A stretch of DNA of 61,043 nt from Lachnospiraceae bacterium (lineage in GTDB: Bacteria > Bacillota > Clostridia > Lachnospirales > Lachnospiraceae). The notes beneath the pieces are model-generated. The model did not search any database. It was given only the letters and a program-made list of their open reading frames with translations, and was not told the DNA's origin. Within the stretch, counting starts at the first letter, position 1. Each line of letters starts with the position of its first letter. Position numbers and translations under genes: made by a program. This document shows, piece after piece, positions 44,328 through 52,509 of this stretch. The stretch lies in contig CAAFZP010000045.1 in NCBI GenBank assembly GCA_900767585.1, positions 1 to 61,043 on the forward strand. The letters are read 5' to 3'.

Positions 44328-44400
44328 GGGCCGCTAGCTCATTTGGTAGAGCACCTGACTCTTAATCAGGGTGTGCGGGGTTCGAGCCCCCGGCGGCCCA
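44328..44400 (+). tRNA. tRNA-Lys (anticodon CTT)
   Basis: A 73-nt cloverleaf. Acceptor stem GGGCCGC pairs with GCGGCCC perfectly, the anticodon stem-loop is CCTGACTCTTAATCAGG with anticodon CTT, and the T arm is CGGGGTTCGAGCCCCCG. The discriminator is A. It has its own promoter and terminator. Confidence 0.96.
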
Positions 44401-44407
44401 CTCGTAA

Positions 44408-44453
44408 AAGCATCGGTTTTGCAGAAGAAGCTGCGGAGTCGGTGTTTTTTTAT
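44408..44453 (+). terminator. tRNA-Lys terminator
   Basis: CATCGGTTTTGCAG and CTGCGGAGTCGGTG pair with several G-U pairs, then TTTTTTTA. Confidence 0.75.
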
Positions 44454-44509
44454 CGTTATAAATATAATCGGGGACCTATGCCGGATATGTGGAAAGCGGG
44501 TAGACGGAT

Positions 44510-45514
44510 ATGATTTTTGATAAAATGATAGAAACAGAAAATTCGGATCCTGTGCGGGAGTTATGGACATCCTATCGAAGCGAGATGACTTCCTATGTCC
44601 GGGATGGAATAGAAAATGTGTATCGCCACAGACATCTGATGGAACAGGGAAAGCGACGGGATCCGGATTTTACGTTGGACGGGTACCTGCCATTTCAGCA
44701 GAAACCGGTTGTCGCAATCTGGGGAGCAGGACGATGCAATGACCTGGATCTTTCTTCGCTTGTCCCATATGTAAATTTTGTTTTGATTGACCGGGACGTG
44801 GAAGCAGTTCAAGATGTCAAAAGGCGATATGGATTTTCGGATGTGCAATGTGTTTGTACAGATCTTGGATTTTGGGAGATCTATGAGGAGGAGGAACGGT
44901 TTTTTGAGACATTGCTTCCGGATGCAGATGACCTGCATTTATCAGAATATCTGCGGCAGTTGATGGAATCCATAGAGAAGCAGCCATCTGAGTATGATAA
45001 GTATCGGGGCGTATTTGACTTTAGTGTGATATGTGGTGTCGCAAGTCAGTTGAATGCCAGATTTGCAGGACTGCTTTTGGCATATGGAAAAAAGTTCGAT
45101 GCATATCCCGAAACAGTATCTGTGTTGTCGGAAATGAATGCACGTGCGTCTGCGCGATTGTTCGATGCAGTGATACAGACGACAAAACTTGCTTTTTTTA
45201 CAGCAAATGAGATGTGTGCAGCAAATCCGGAACGGGCCCGTATGTTAGAAGAATATGCTCAGATGTGGACAGAGGAATGGGAGTTTGTCCTTGCGGCAAG
45301 AGGATCGGAACCATTAAACAAATCAGATACGGAAGGGATCTGTTGTCAGATTGCCGGCAGCCGGGAGTTTCTGGAATTGATTTCAAAGGCGGATAATGAT
45401 GGAACATTACAGATTTGCCACAGGGATGGTAAAATCTGGCCTTTTTCGAAAGAGAAATATTATTTTATGGATGTTTTAACAGCCTGTTTTGTTAATAAAG
45501 AAACAAAAAAATAA
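44510..45514 (+). CDS. methyltransferase-like protein of unknown function
   Basis: A 334-residue soluble protein. A Rossmann-type segment VVAIWGAGRCNDLDLSSL at about 68-85, followed by FVLIDRDVEAVQDV with an acid at the end of the second strand, resembles a class I SAM methyltransferase fold. The rest, from about 130, matches nothing I know. It has no membrane segment. It stands alone between tRNA-Lys and the histidine phosphatase. The start may be the internal ATG at 44525 instead, as no strong ribosome site distinguishes them. Confidence 0.7.
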   Translation: MIFDKMIETENSDPVRELWTSYRSEMTSYVRDGIENVYRHRHLMEQGKRRDPDFTLDGYLPFQQKPVVAIWGAGRCNDLDLSSLVPYVNFVLIDRDVEAVQDVKRRYGFSDVQCVCTDLGFWEIYEEEERFFETLLPDADDLHLSEYLRQLMESIEKQPSEYDKYRGVFDFSVICGVASQLNARFAGLLLAYGKKFDAYPETVSVLSEMNARASARLFDAVIQTTKLAFFTANEMCAANPERARMLEEYAQMWTEEWEFVLAARGSEPLNKSDTEGICCQIAGSREFLELISKADNDGTLQICHRDGKIWPFSKEKYYFMDVLTACFVNKETKK

Positions 45515-45559
45515 AATAACTTTAAATAGTAAAGAAAACCTTTTTGCGCATCTACTTTG

Positions 45560-45588
45560 TTGAAAAAACACAGTTTCTATGATATCAT
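45560..45588 (+). promoter_or_regulatory. histidine phosphatase promoter
   Basis: TTGAAA (45560-45565) and TATCAT (45583-45588) are 17 bp apart, 46 bp before the start codon. Confidence 0.55.
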
Positions 45589-45633
45589 AACAGAGATTGA
45601 GAACACGAGTATCGTGAATGCAAAGAGGTTTCT

Positions 45634-46170
45634 ATGAAATTATATGTAACGAGACATGGGCAGACACAGTATAATATAGATGTTCGGATCTGTGGCAGGG
45701 CAGATGTGCGATTGACGGAAAAAGGAATCGCACAGGCACATGAACTGGCACAAGTGATGCAGGATGAAAAGCTGGATATCGATCTGATAATTTCCTCTCC
45801 GCTAATCCGGGCAAAAGAGACCGCAGATATCGTTGGTGGGTCAATTGGAGTGCCGGTTGAAGTGGATGAACGCTTAGCAGAGCGTGATTACGGTACGGTT
45901 GATGGAACCTATGAAGGAACGCCGGGTTTTATGGAGCAGTGGGTACAGTTTGGATATCAATATCCAAAAGGAGAATCGCTTCTAAAGGTTGTCCAGCGTG
46001 TGTATAATTTCCTGGATGATCTCAAACAGAGATATCCGGGTAAGAAGATCATGGTAATCAGTCATGGCGGTGTCTGTCGTGTGATCAACTCATATTTTGA
46101 GAGTCTTTACAATGAGGAGTTTTTCCGTTTTAATCTTGGAAATTGTAAGGTCTTGCAATATGAATTGTGA
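45634..46170 (+). CDS. histidine phosphatase family protein
   Basis: A 178-residue phosphoglycerate-mutase-like enzyme. The phosphohistidine motif RHGQTQYN is at residues 7-14 (His8), the acid residue lies in LAERDYGTVDG, and the second catalytic histidine is in VISHGGVCR. It is too short for a glycolytic mutase and is more likely a phosphatase; the substrate is unknown. AGAGG is upstream of the ATG. Confidence 0.9.
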   Translation: MKLYVTRHGQTQYNIDVRICGRADVRLTEKGIAQAHELAQVMQDEKLDIDLIISSPLIRAKETADIVGGSIGVPVEVDERLAERDYGTVDGTYEGTPGFMEQWVQFGYQYPKGESLLKVVQRVYNFLDDLKQRYPGKKIMVISHGGVCRVINSYFESLYNEEFFRFNLGNCKVLQYEL

Positions 46171-46244
46171 TTTTGAATATGAATCGAACGAAGAAAAAAA
46201 ACTGCAAAATATCAATACAGAATGTAATAATTAGCATAAATTTC

Positions 46245-46273
46245 TTGAATGAACAAGGGCTTTATGCTATTAT
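46245..46273 (+). promoter_or_regulatory. promoter of zinc-ribbon membrane protein gene
   Basis: TTGAAT (46245-46250), 17 bp, TATTAT (46268-46273), about 60 bp before the ATG at 46334. Confidence 0.55.
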
Positions 46274-46333
46274 TTTTTTATAAGTTTTTATGAAAGTCAG
46301 AAACAAAAAAAGGGTATTTCAGGAGGGAAATTT

Positions 46334-47161
46334 ATGAATTGTACAATGTGTGGAGCCATCATTCCATCTGGTCAGAATGTCTGTCCGATGTGTGGTGCTC
46401 CGGTTCAGACAGAGCAGCAGCCGATGAATAGTCAGCCGGTGAATCCGGGGATGGGTCAGCCGATGAATCCGGGTATGGGTCAGCCGGTGAATCCGGGTAT
46501 GGGCCAGCCGATGAATCCGGGTATGGGTCAGCCGATGAATCCGGGTATGGGTCAGCCGATGAATCCGGGAATGGGTCAGCCGATGAATCCGGGAATGGGC
46601 TATCAGCAGCCACAGGGCCAGCCGATGAATCCGGGAATGGGCTATTATCAGCCAAAGAGTGGAAACAGCGCATTTAGTGCCTATATAAATTATATGAAGT
46701 CTGATCCGATGGCGATTGTCAGAATTGCGGCTGCGTTTGTGATGTTATTGTCTGTGTTTCTGCCATGGTATTCTTTGAAAGTGTCTTTTTGGGGATACGT
46801 GGATAAAGAAGTATATACATTGTTTTCAGCAGGTGGAGTCCATATTGTGACAGGAATTATATTGATTCTTGCAACTGCATTTTTGGTTTTGTGGGAGATT
46901 GCAGATTTTATACCGGCACTGACACCGATAAAGAGACAGGTTCAGGCGGTTCCGTTTGTAGATCTGATCGTAATCGGCGTAGCTTTGATCTTCGTTATTA
47001 TTGCAACTGCAAGTGTATCCGGTGTGTCAGAGGATTATGGTATTGCGGGCGTGAAACTTTCCAGAATTGTGGGTTGTGTGTTTGCTTATATTGCAATTAT
47101 CGCTGCGGCAACACCAAGAGTTCTCGATATCGCAGGTGTGAAGGTTGGAAATAAATTTTAA
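46334..47161 (+). CDS. zinc-ribbon membrane protein with NPGMGQPM repeats
   Basis: A 275-residue protein in three parts. An N-terminal zinc ribbon has two CxxC pairs (CTMCG and CPMCG, residues 3-21). Residues about 35-105 are tandem copies of the octapeptide NPGMGQPM/V, encoded by 24-bp repeats. Then come four membrane segments (about 130-148, 168-190, 205-225 and 245-262). The repeat region should be disordered and flexible. I do not know a function; similar zinc-ribbon plus membrane proteins are common in Clostridia. GGAGGG is upstream. Confidence 0.8.
   Translation: MNCTMCGAIIPSGQNVCPMCGAPVQTEQQPMNSQPVNPGMGQPMNPGMGQPVNPGMGQPMNPGMGQPMNPGMGQPMNPGMGQPMNPGMGYQQPQGQPMNPGMGYYQPKSGNSAFSAYINYMKSDPMAIVRIAAAFVMLLSVFLPWYSLKVSFWGYVDKEVYTLFSAGGVHIVTGIILILATAFLVLWEIADFIPALTPIKRQVQAVPFVDLIVIGVALIFVIIATASVSGVSEDYGIAGVKLSRIVGCVFAYIAIIAAATPRVLDIAGVKVGNKF
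46437..46640 (+). repeat. 24-bp tandem repeats coding NPGMGQPM
   Basis: About eight copies of a 24-bp unit based on AATCCGGGTATGGGTCAGCC run inside the zinc-ribbon gene. Copies differ mainly at third codon positions. Copy number is likely to vary between strains because such arrays slip. Confidence 0.85.
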
Positions 47162-47181
47162 ATAAAACAGAGTATTATATT

Positions 47182-47221
47182 TGTGGCTGTCGGAGAGTAT
47201 AGTCCGGCAGCCACAGTTTTA
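47182..47221 (+). terminator. terminator after zinc-ribbon gene
   Basis: TGTGGCTGTCGGA (47182-47194) pairs with TCCGGCAGCCACA (47203-47215), followed by GTTTTA. Confidence 0.85.
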
Positions 47222-47322
47222 TATGTTACTATGCGGAGCACACGAGGACATATGCGCATCGGTGTGTTTGGTTTGGATATAGTATGAGGTAAGGGTTACA
47301 TATAGAAGGCAGGGTGATGTGT

Positions 47323-48126
47323 ATGGTATGTAAGAATTGTGGAAAAGAGATTCCGGATGGGGCATTATATTGTGAATCTTGTGGTGCGCCGCTGGAAGAA
47401 CCTGTGGTTTTGAAGGTATCCAAAGAGGATATCAAGCGGGCAGAGAAAGAAGAGAAAGAGCGGGAAAAAGAACGGATGAAAGCTGCGGTAGAAGCAGCGA
47501 AAAAGCAGCCAAAATCTGATTCCAAAAAAGAAATTCATAAAATCGCAGCCGATATGAGCAGAAAAATCGATATTGTGGGATATTTTAAGACGATCGGGAC
47601 CGATTTGAATACGCTGCTTGCGTTTGTGGGTGCGATTGCCATTTATCTGGCACCGTTCATGAACTGGATCTGGGAAAAGGTCTTTGATGTGAAGCGGAAA
47701 GCGAGTCTGTTTGAGATGGGATTGAAGAGTTCCATGGTGGAAGATGATGGAAGGATTCTGGCGATGGGGGCCACGATTCTGCTTGTACTTGGAATTGTTG
47801 CAATCCTGGTTGGTATCTGGATGTTGCTTTTGTCTGCAGCAGATTATGTAGCACCCGTTCGGAAATTTGCGGGCAATCCGATTATGCGTTTTGCACCGGT
47901 GCTTGTGATGATCGTGATATTTGTGATTATCATGAATAATAAAGAGTATATGCAGGCGTTAAAGGTCTTAGAAGATAATGTGGAATTGTCGAAATCGCTT
48001 GGAACATCATCGAATTATAGTGCAGGCAGGGGATTTGGTCCGGTTCTATTTGTCGTAGGACTTGTTTTATACACAATTGGAACCATTGGTGATTTTTTAA
48101 ATCATAAGCGGGAAGAGGATCGTTAA
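47323..48126 (+). CDS. zinc-ribbon membrane protein
   Basis: A 267-residue protein with an N-terminal zinc ribbon (CKNCG and CESCG, residues 3-22), a charged helical linker rich in Lys and Glu (about 35-75), and four membrane segments in the last 170 residues. The layout resembles the gene before it, with a helical linker in place of the repeats. The ATG at 47323 is preferred because AGGG lies at a fitting distance; ATG 47317 is possible. The next gene starts 2 bp after its stop. Confidence 0.75.
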   Translation: MVCKNCGKEIPDGALYCESCGAPLEEPVVLKVSKEDIKRAEKEEKEREKERMKAAVEAAKKQPKSDSKKEIHKIAADMSRKIDIVGYFKTIGTDLNTLLAFVGAIAIYLAPFMNWIWEKVFDVKRKASLFEMGLKSSMVEDDGRILAMGATILLVLGIVAILVGIWMLLLSAADYVAPVRKFAGNPIMRFAPVLVMIVIFVIIMNNKEYMQALKVLEDNVELSKSLGTSSNYSAGRGFGPVLFVVGLVLYTIGTIGDFLNHKREEDR

Positions 48127-48127
48127 T

Positions 48128-48826
48128 ATGAATCAGCAGGATGAAAATATGATGAATCAGACACCATATGGATATGGACAGCCGGGAAGTATGCCGCAGA
48201 CACCGTATGGATATGGACAGCCGGGAAATATGCCGCAGGCACCGTATGGATATGGACAGCCGGGAGGTATGCCGCAGACACCGTACGGATATGGACAGCC
48301 GGGAAACATGTCGCAGATGCCGGTGCAGAAGAAGAAATTTGTGACTGCCAGTATGATACTTGGACTTTTTTCGGCAATCTTTCTGGCAGTTGGTGTGTTT
48401 GTACCAGCTATGGATTTTTCGGCATTTCATAAGAGTGTGAATATCCAATACAGTTTGATGAAAATCTGCGAGAATGTCGGACTGATCTCTGATATGTGGC
48501 GTGGAATTCCGATTGGAATCCTGATTGCGGCGGTGCTTATGGCGGTGCTTTCTTTTGTCAGGATACCGCCATTAAAAGCGATACCCTGTGTGATTGTTGT
48601 TATGATGTTTGTTCTTATGCTTGTGGATTGTGGGCATGTCGCCCGGTTTATAATGGAGCTTATCAACCGGTTTACGACGTCCATACCTTCTGATAGCGGT
48701 ACAAGCGGTAGTTTTGTGGCGCCGGTGGAGACAGCTTTTCGGAGTTTCCGGGCCGGTTTTTATCTGCTTTTATCCGGGCTTATCTGCGGTATCGCAAGCT
48801 GCTTTGTATCAAACAGATCGGAATAA
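48128..48826 (+). CDS. membrane protein with PYGYGQPG repeats
   Basis: A 232-residue protein. Residues about 10-65 are four copies of a 13-residue unit, PYGYGQPGxMPQT, encoded by 39-bp repeats. Three or four membrane segments follow (about 75-97, 122-142, 150-170 and 205-225). It has no zinc ribbon but shares the plan of repeat followed by membrane segments with the gene at 46334. It starts 2 bp after the preceding stop and is surely co-transcribed with it. Confidence 0.75.
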   Translation: MNQQDENMMNQTPYGYGQPGSMPQTPYGYGQPGNMPQAPYGYGQPGGMPQTPYGYGQPGNMSQMPVQKKKFVTASMILGLFSAIFLAVGVFVPAMDFSAFHKSVNIQYSLMKICENVGLISDMWRGIPIGILIAAVLMAVLSFVRIPPLKAIPCVIVVMMFVLMLVDCGHVARFIMELINRFTTSIPSDSGTSGSFVAPVETAFRSFRAGFYLLLSGLICGIASCFVSNRSE

Positions 48827-49672
48827 TTATTTGTCGGTGATACCGTCGATTTCCTCCTTGCAGTGTTTGCCATCTGCAAGGAGTTTTTTTAATGTCTCTG
48901 CGTCGTTGTTCTCCATAGCAGTCTTATATTCCTGCAAAGCGGTGATGAAATAGTCTAATTCTTTGATCAGGTGTTTCTTATTTTCCAGGAACAGTTCAGT
49001 CCACATCGTCTCATTCAACCACGCAACACGCGTCAGATCTTTGTAGCTTCCGGCGGAGAAACCATCGTGATTTTTCGCTGTCGGGCTTTTCACATAAGCG
49101 TTTGATACAACGTGTGCCATCTGGGATGTAAATGCGATCATGGCGTCATGACGGTCGTAATCGCAGATGGTGAATTTACCGAAATGAATCGGGGAAAGCA
49201 GCTTCTTCGCACGCTCGATTGTCTTCGTATCGTCCAGATCTTCCGGTACAAGTACCATCGAAGCGCCGTTGTACATCGTCTTCGTGCTGTATGCATAGCC
49301 GGAGAAATGTCGTCCTGCCATTGGGTGACCGCCCACAAACGTAAATCCGTATTGTTTTGCGATTGGATAGCAGGAAGTGCAAATCAGCTCTTTCGTGCCA
49401 CAGCAGTCAATCACCATAGTGTTTTTGCGGATGTAAGGCGCCATCTTTGTGAGATAGTTGATACAAAGTTGTGGATACAGGCACAGAAGAATGAGGTCAC
49501 AGTCTTTGATATTTCCTTCATTTAATTCGCCATCAATGGCTTTATCGTTATATGCAGCCTGAATCACTTCCTTGCTGCGGTTATAGGCGAGAACTTTGTG
49601 CTCGTCATTGTCGCTGTATGCTTTCGCAAATGAACCTCCGATCAGTCCAAGTCCTACAATTCCGATTGTCAT
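48827..49672 (-). CDS. tyrA: prephenate dehydrogenase
   Basis: A 281-residue NAD-dependent enzyme of tyrosine synthesis that turns prephenate to 4-hydroxyphenylpyruvate. The nucleotide site is GIVGLGLIGGSFAKAY at residues 3-18, and catalytic-type GGHPMAGRHFSGY is at about 132-144. It has no chorismate mutase or ACT domain. It is convergent with the membrane protein gene, and the two stop codons touch (48826/48827). Confidence 0.92.
   Translation of the reverse strand: MTIGIVGLGLIGGSFAKAYSDNDEHKVLAYNRSKEVIQAAYNDKAIDGELNEGNIKDCDLILLCLYPQLCINYLTKMAPYIRKNTMVIDCCGTKELICTSCYPIAKQYGFTFVGGHPMAGRHFSGYAYSTKTMYNGASMVLVPEDLDDTKTIERAKKLLSPIHFGKFTICDYDRHDAMIAFTSQMAHVVSNAYVKSPTAKNHDGFSAGSYKDLTRVAWLNETMWTELFLENKKHLIKELDYFITALQEYKTAMENNDAETLKKLLADGKHCKEEIDGITDK
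48854..48890 (+). terminator. plus-strand terminator inside tyrA 3' end
   Basis: CTCCTTGCA (48854-48862) pairs with TGCAAGGAG (48875-48883), then seven T. It ends the plus-strand operon 47203-48826 but is also coding sequence of tyrA on the other strand. Confidence 0.85.
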
Positions 49673-49916
49673 GATATACCTCCTGTATGCAGCATAAGAT
49701 TTATTCTATGGATAAATGTAATGTATCCGGAACAGTAACTATATGCAGTATAACGCTTTAACGCGATAAAGTAAAGATATATTTTTGTATAAGATATGGA
49801 AAACGTGGCAAGACTTGTCATACGAAACAGATGCAGACAGCATGTTGTGGAAATACCCGGAATCCGCGTCAGTTACAGATGGCGTGTTGCGGGAATATCG
49901 GAAAAGGAGAAGGATT

Positions 49917-50678
49917 ATGAGCACGAGAAAAAAGTTATATGTAGTTGTACTTATCTGGGCAGCGGTTGCCCTGCAGATCTTCATTACGAAGCATATCGAC
50001 CGGGAAAGTCAGATGGTGGCGCAGGTCATGAGTGATGGCGTGGAAAATGTGACAAGCGCGGAGGTAAAGCTCTATGCACATTATGCGGATGCGAACCTGA
50101 CCGAACCTGCGAAGGAGCGGCTGCTGATCCGGCTTGGAGAAAAGCTCGGAATTGATTCCGGGTATGAGATAAGCCGGCATGCGGAGGCAGAAAATACGTC
50201 CGTAATATACACAAAGAAGGGTGAAAATGGCGATACGACGATACGTCTGATCTCGATGGAGCAGACGATGGCAGATGGCTCGGTCGTGTACGAGAATTAT
50301 CTGATGACAGAGATTGCGCTGAAGAACCGCTCACAGGAAGAAATCGATCAATGCAAATCGCGCCTAGAGAAGATCTATTCAGATCTTGGCATGGATGCGA
50401 GCAGCAACCTGTATCTGTGCAGCCAGGAGAAAGGGCGCATGACGGAGGATGAGATGCAGGCGGTTACGACGGAATTTTTAGAGACGATGCATGCGAAGAA
50501 GCGTGATGTGATCGAGCTGCAGGACACACGGTGCATCTACGGATATAGCGAGAATGTCCCGGAATATGTGTACCAGAACGATCAAAAGGTGAATGTGAAC
50601 ATTGCATTTTCTTATGATGAAGCGGAAGATATCACGTATATCCACCGGGGATTGCCATTTATCGATAAATCATTTTGA
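49917..50678 (+). CDS. ywmB: YwmB-family TATA-box-binding-like protein
   Basis: A 253-residue protein with an N-terminal membrane or signal helix (about 7-23, LYVVVLIWAAVALQIFI) and a soluble domain resembling Bacillus YwmB, whose fold is TATA-binding-protein-like and whose role is unknown. It is a member of the spore-former gene set by family knowledge. The start at 49917 has AAGGAG 7 nt upstream; the reading to 49785 is not supported. Confidence 0.75.
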   Translation: MSTRKKLYVVVLIWAAVALQIFITKHIDRESQMVAQVMSDGVENVTSAEVKLYAHYADANLTEPAKERLLIRLGEKLGIDSGYEISRHAEAENTSVIYTKKGENGDTTIRLISMEQTMADGSVVYENYLMTEIALKNRSQEEIDQCKSRLEKIYSDLGMDASSNLYLCSQEKGRMTEDEMQAVTTEFLETMHAKKRDVIELQDTRCIYGYSENVPEYVYQNDQKVNVNIAFSYDEAEDITYIHRGLPFIDKSF

Positions 50679-50715
50679 ATGTTACCATGTATTGCATTAT
50701 AAAAATAGATATAAC

Positions 50716-50755
50716 AAAAAATCACCCCCGCCGGCTGGTGGGAGTGATTTTTTCT
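50716..50755. terminator. bidirectional terminator between ywmB and map
   Basis: AAAAAATCACCCCCGCC and the mirrored GGTGGGAGTGATTTTTT form a stem flanked by A and T runs, so it can end both convergent transcripts. Confidence 0.85.
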
Positions 50756-50760
50756 ATAAT

Positions 50761-51636
50761 TTAGTAGGAAATAATCTCGTATCCGTTCTCGGTAACAAGC
50801 ACCTGAATCTCCCACTGTGCAGATGGAAGACCATCTTCGGTGTAAACTTCCCAGTCGTTTTCTTCGTCAACGAAGATGTCCGGCTTGCCCATGTTGACCA
50901 TTGGCTCGATTGTAAACATGAAGCCAGGCACCATAAGCATTTCCGTACCTGCTTTGGAGTTGTAGCTGACCCAAGGCTCTTCGTGGAATTCAATGCCGAC
51001 ACCGTGACCGCCGATCTCGCGGACAACAGAATATCCATTTGCGTAAACATGATCATGCACTGCCTGCCCCATATCGCCGAGGAAGCCCCAAGGTTTTACC
51101 TGTTCGAGACCTTTGAGCATCGCTTCCTTTGTGACATCGACGAGCTTCTTTTTCTCCGGGCTGACATCACCGATACAGAACATACGGGAAGAATCGGAGA
51201 AATAGCCGTTCAGGATCGTAGAGCAGTCTACGTTGATGATATCACCGGATTTTAAAATGACATCTGGTGATGGGAATCCATGGCAGACCTGATCGTTGAC
51301 GGAAGTACATACACTGTATGGAAATCCTTCGTAGTTTAATGGAGCCGGAATACCGCCCATATCGGTTGTCATATCGTAGACAATCTTATCGATCTCTGCG
51401 GTGGACATACCTTCGTGAATTGTTTTCTGAATCTCATCCAGTACAGCAATGTTGATTTTTGCACTTTCCTTGATCTTCTCAATCTGCTCTGCATTTTTGA
51501 TTAGGTTATGAGTAGGAACGATGTGCCCCTGGTGTGCAATTTTTGCAATCTTATCGTCGAACATTTCATGACAGACTTTGTATTTTCTGCCGCTGCCACA
51601 CCAGCAAGGATCGTTTCGGTTAATTTTCTTTGACAT
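50761..51636 (-). CDS. map: methionine aminopeptidase with N-terminal SEC-C motif
   Basis: A 291-residue type I methionine aminopeptidase. Residues 1-25 carry a SEC-C zinc motif (DPCWCGSGRKYKVCH). The metal site is built from NVDCSTILNGYFSDSSR, HGVGIEFHEEPW, TIEPM and a C-terminal glutamate in QWEIQVLVTENG. It removes the start methionine from new proteins. The SEC-C extension may tether it to the ribosome or SecA. The start at 51636 has GAGG upstream. A hairpin (51661-51693) lies in the leader. Confidence 0.95.
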   Translation of the reverse strand: MSKKINRNDPCWCGSGRKYKVCHEMFDDKIAKIAHQGHIVPTHNLIKNAEQIEKIKESAKINIAVLDEIQKTIHEGMSTAEIDKIVYDMTTDMGGIPAPLNYEGFPYSVCTSVNDQVCHGFPSPDVILKSGDIINVDCSTILNGYFSDSSRMFCIGDVSPEKKKLVDVTKEAMLKGLEQVKPWGFLGDMGQAVHDHVYANGYSVVREIGGHGVGIEFHEEPWVSYNSKAGTEMLMVPGFMFTIEPMVNMGKPDIFVDEENDWEVYTEDGLPSAQWEIQVLVTENGYEIISY

Positions 51637-51710
51637 GATTACGCCTCTTATATTTATATTTGTGGTTTTACGCATAGGGCGGAAAAAACCACATATATTT
51701 TAGCAAAATA

Positions 51711-51741
51711 GTTTCATTTGCGCAACCTGCGTAGATGAAAC
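51711..51741. other. hairpin between divergent map and lipoprotein genes
   Basis: GTTTCATTTGCGCA and TGCGTAGATGAAAC pair with a 3-nt loop. The purpose is not clear; it lies in the shared upstream region. Confidence 0.4.
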
Positions 51742-51819
51742 GTTTTATCATCTGCAAGGATTTGAGATAGAACGCGGATGAAGAAATGGGGGATCATGGG
51801 GGATTGTAATGAGAAAAAC

Positions 51820-52338
51820 ATGAATAAAGGGCGAAGCAGGAGGCAGTTTATGATTTTGGTTTTGGTTGCGCTGGCGTGTGTGTCTTCCGGGTGCCGCAAG
51901 CAGGAGGCGCGGGAACGACAGGAGCTGGAGTTTACGGTGTGCGCAGAGACAGAGCTGCCGGATGATCTGCGGCAGATCGTAGAGGAGAAGAAGCTGCATG
52001 CGTTCCAGATGAGTTATACGACGAAGGATCATCTGTATATCGTGGTCGGATATGGGGAGCATGACCGCACCAATCTGTGTGTGGTTGTGGAGGAGCTGTA
52101 TAAGACAGACCGGGCAATCTATGTGAAGACGAATCTGAAGACGATGGAATCGATGGAAGGTGCCGGAGACCGGCAGTCCGACGAGGCATCCCGGATCGAT
52201 GGCGGGACATCCGGTGTACATACCGCCGGAGACGGGCAGTTTGACAAGGCATCCCGGATCGACGCAGAACCATCCATGTATCCCTATATTGTCATCCGGC
52301 TGCCGCGGATGGATCTGCCGGTGCTTTCTGCGTCGTAA
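51820..52338 (+). CDS. PrcB-like lipoprotein
   Basis: About 172 residues. The N-terminus is a lipoprotein-like signal (basic MNKGRSRRQ, hydrophobic core, then SSGC as likely lipobox). The body, from FTVCAETELPDDLRQIVEEK to IYVKTNLK, resembles the PrcB C-terminal family, a protease-complex subunit domain. A 66-bp segment is duplicated near residues 120-160 (AGDRQSDEASRID and AGDGQFDKASRID). The start is uncertain: 51820 gives a normal signal peptide, but 51778 and 51796 are in frame; no strong ribosome site decides. Confidence 0.65.
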   Translation: MNKGRSRRQFMILVLVALACVSSGCRKQEARERQELEFTVCAETELPDDLRQIVEEKKLHAFQMSYTTKDHLYIVVGYGEHDRTNLCVVVEELYKTDRAIYVKTNLKTMESMEGAGDRQSDEASRIDGGTSGVHTAGDGQFDKASRIDAEPSMYPYIVIRLPRMDLPVLSAS

Positions 52339-52509
52339 TAACCGTCACATTGCGGACACACATGTAACCGTCCGGTAATATGGGATAATAAACGATGTTC
52401 ATGCCGCGAATATGAATTGTCATAGAAAATGCAAATAGTTTTCATAAAAACAGATGTGGCGGAATACATATAAACAGAGGCTATGAATGTATATTGGTGT
52501 GGAGGGGCT

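Noticed and set aside
46359..46673. A minus-strand frame rich in PDSSADP
   Set aside because: It is the antisense of the 24-bp repeat array coding NPGMGQPM.
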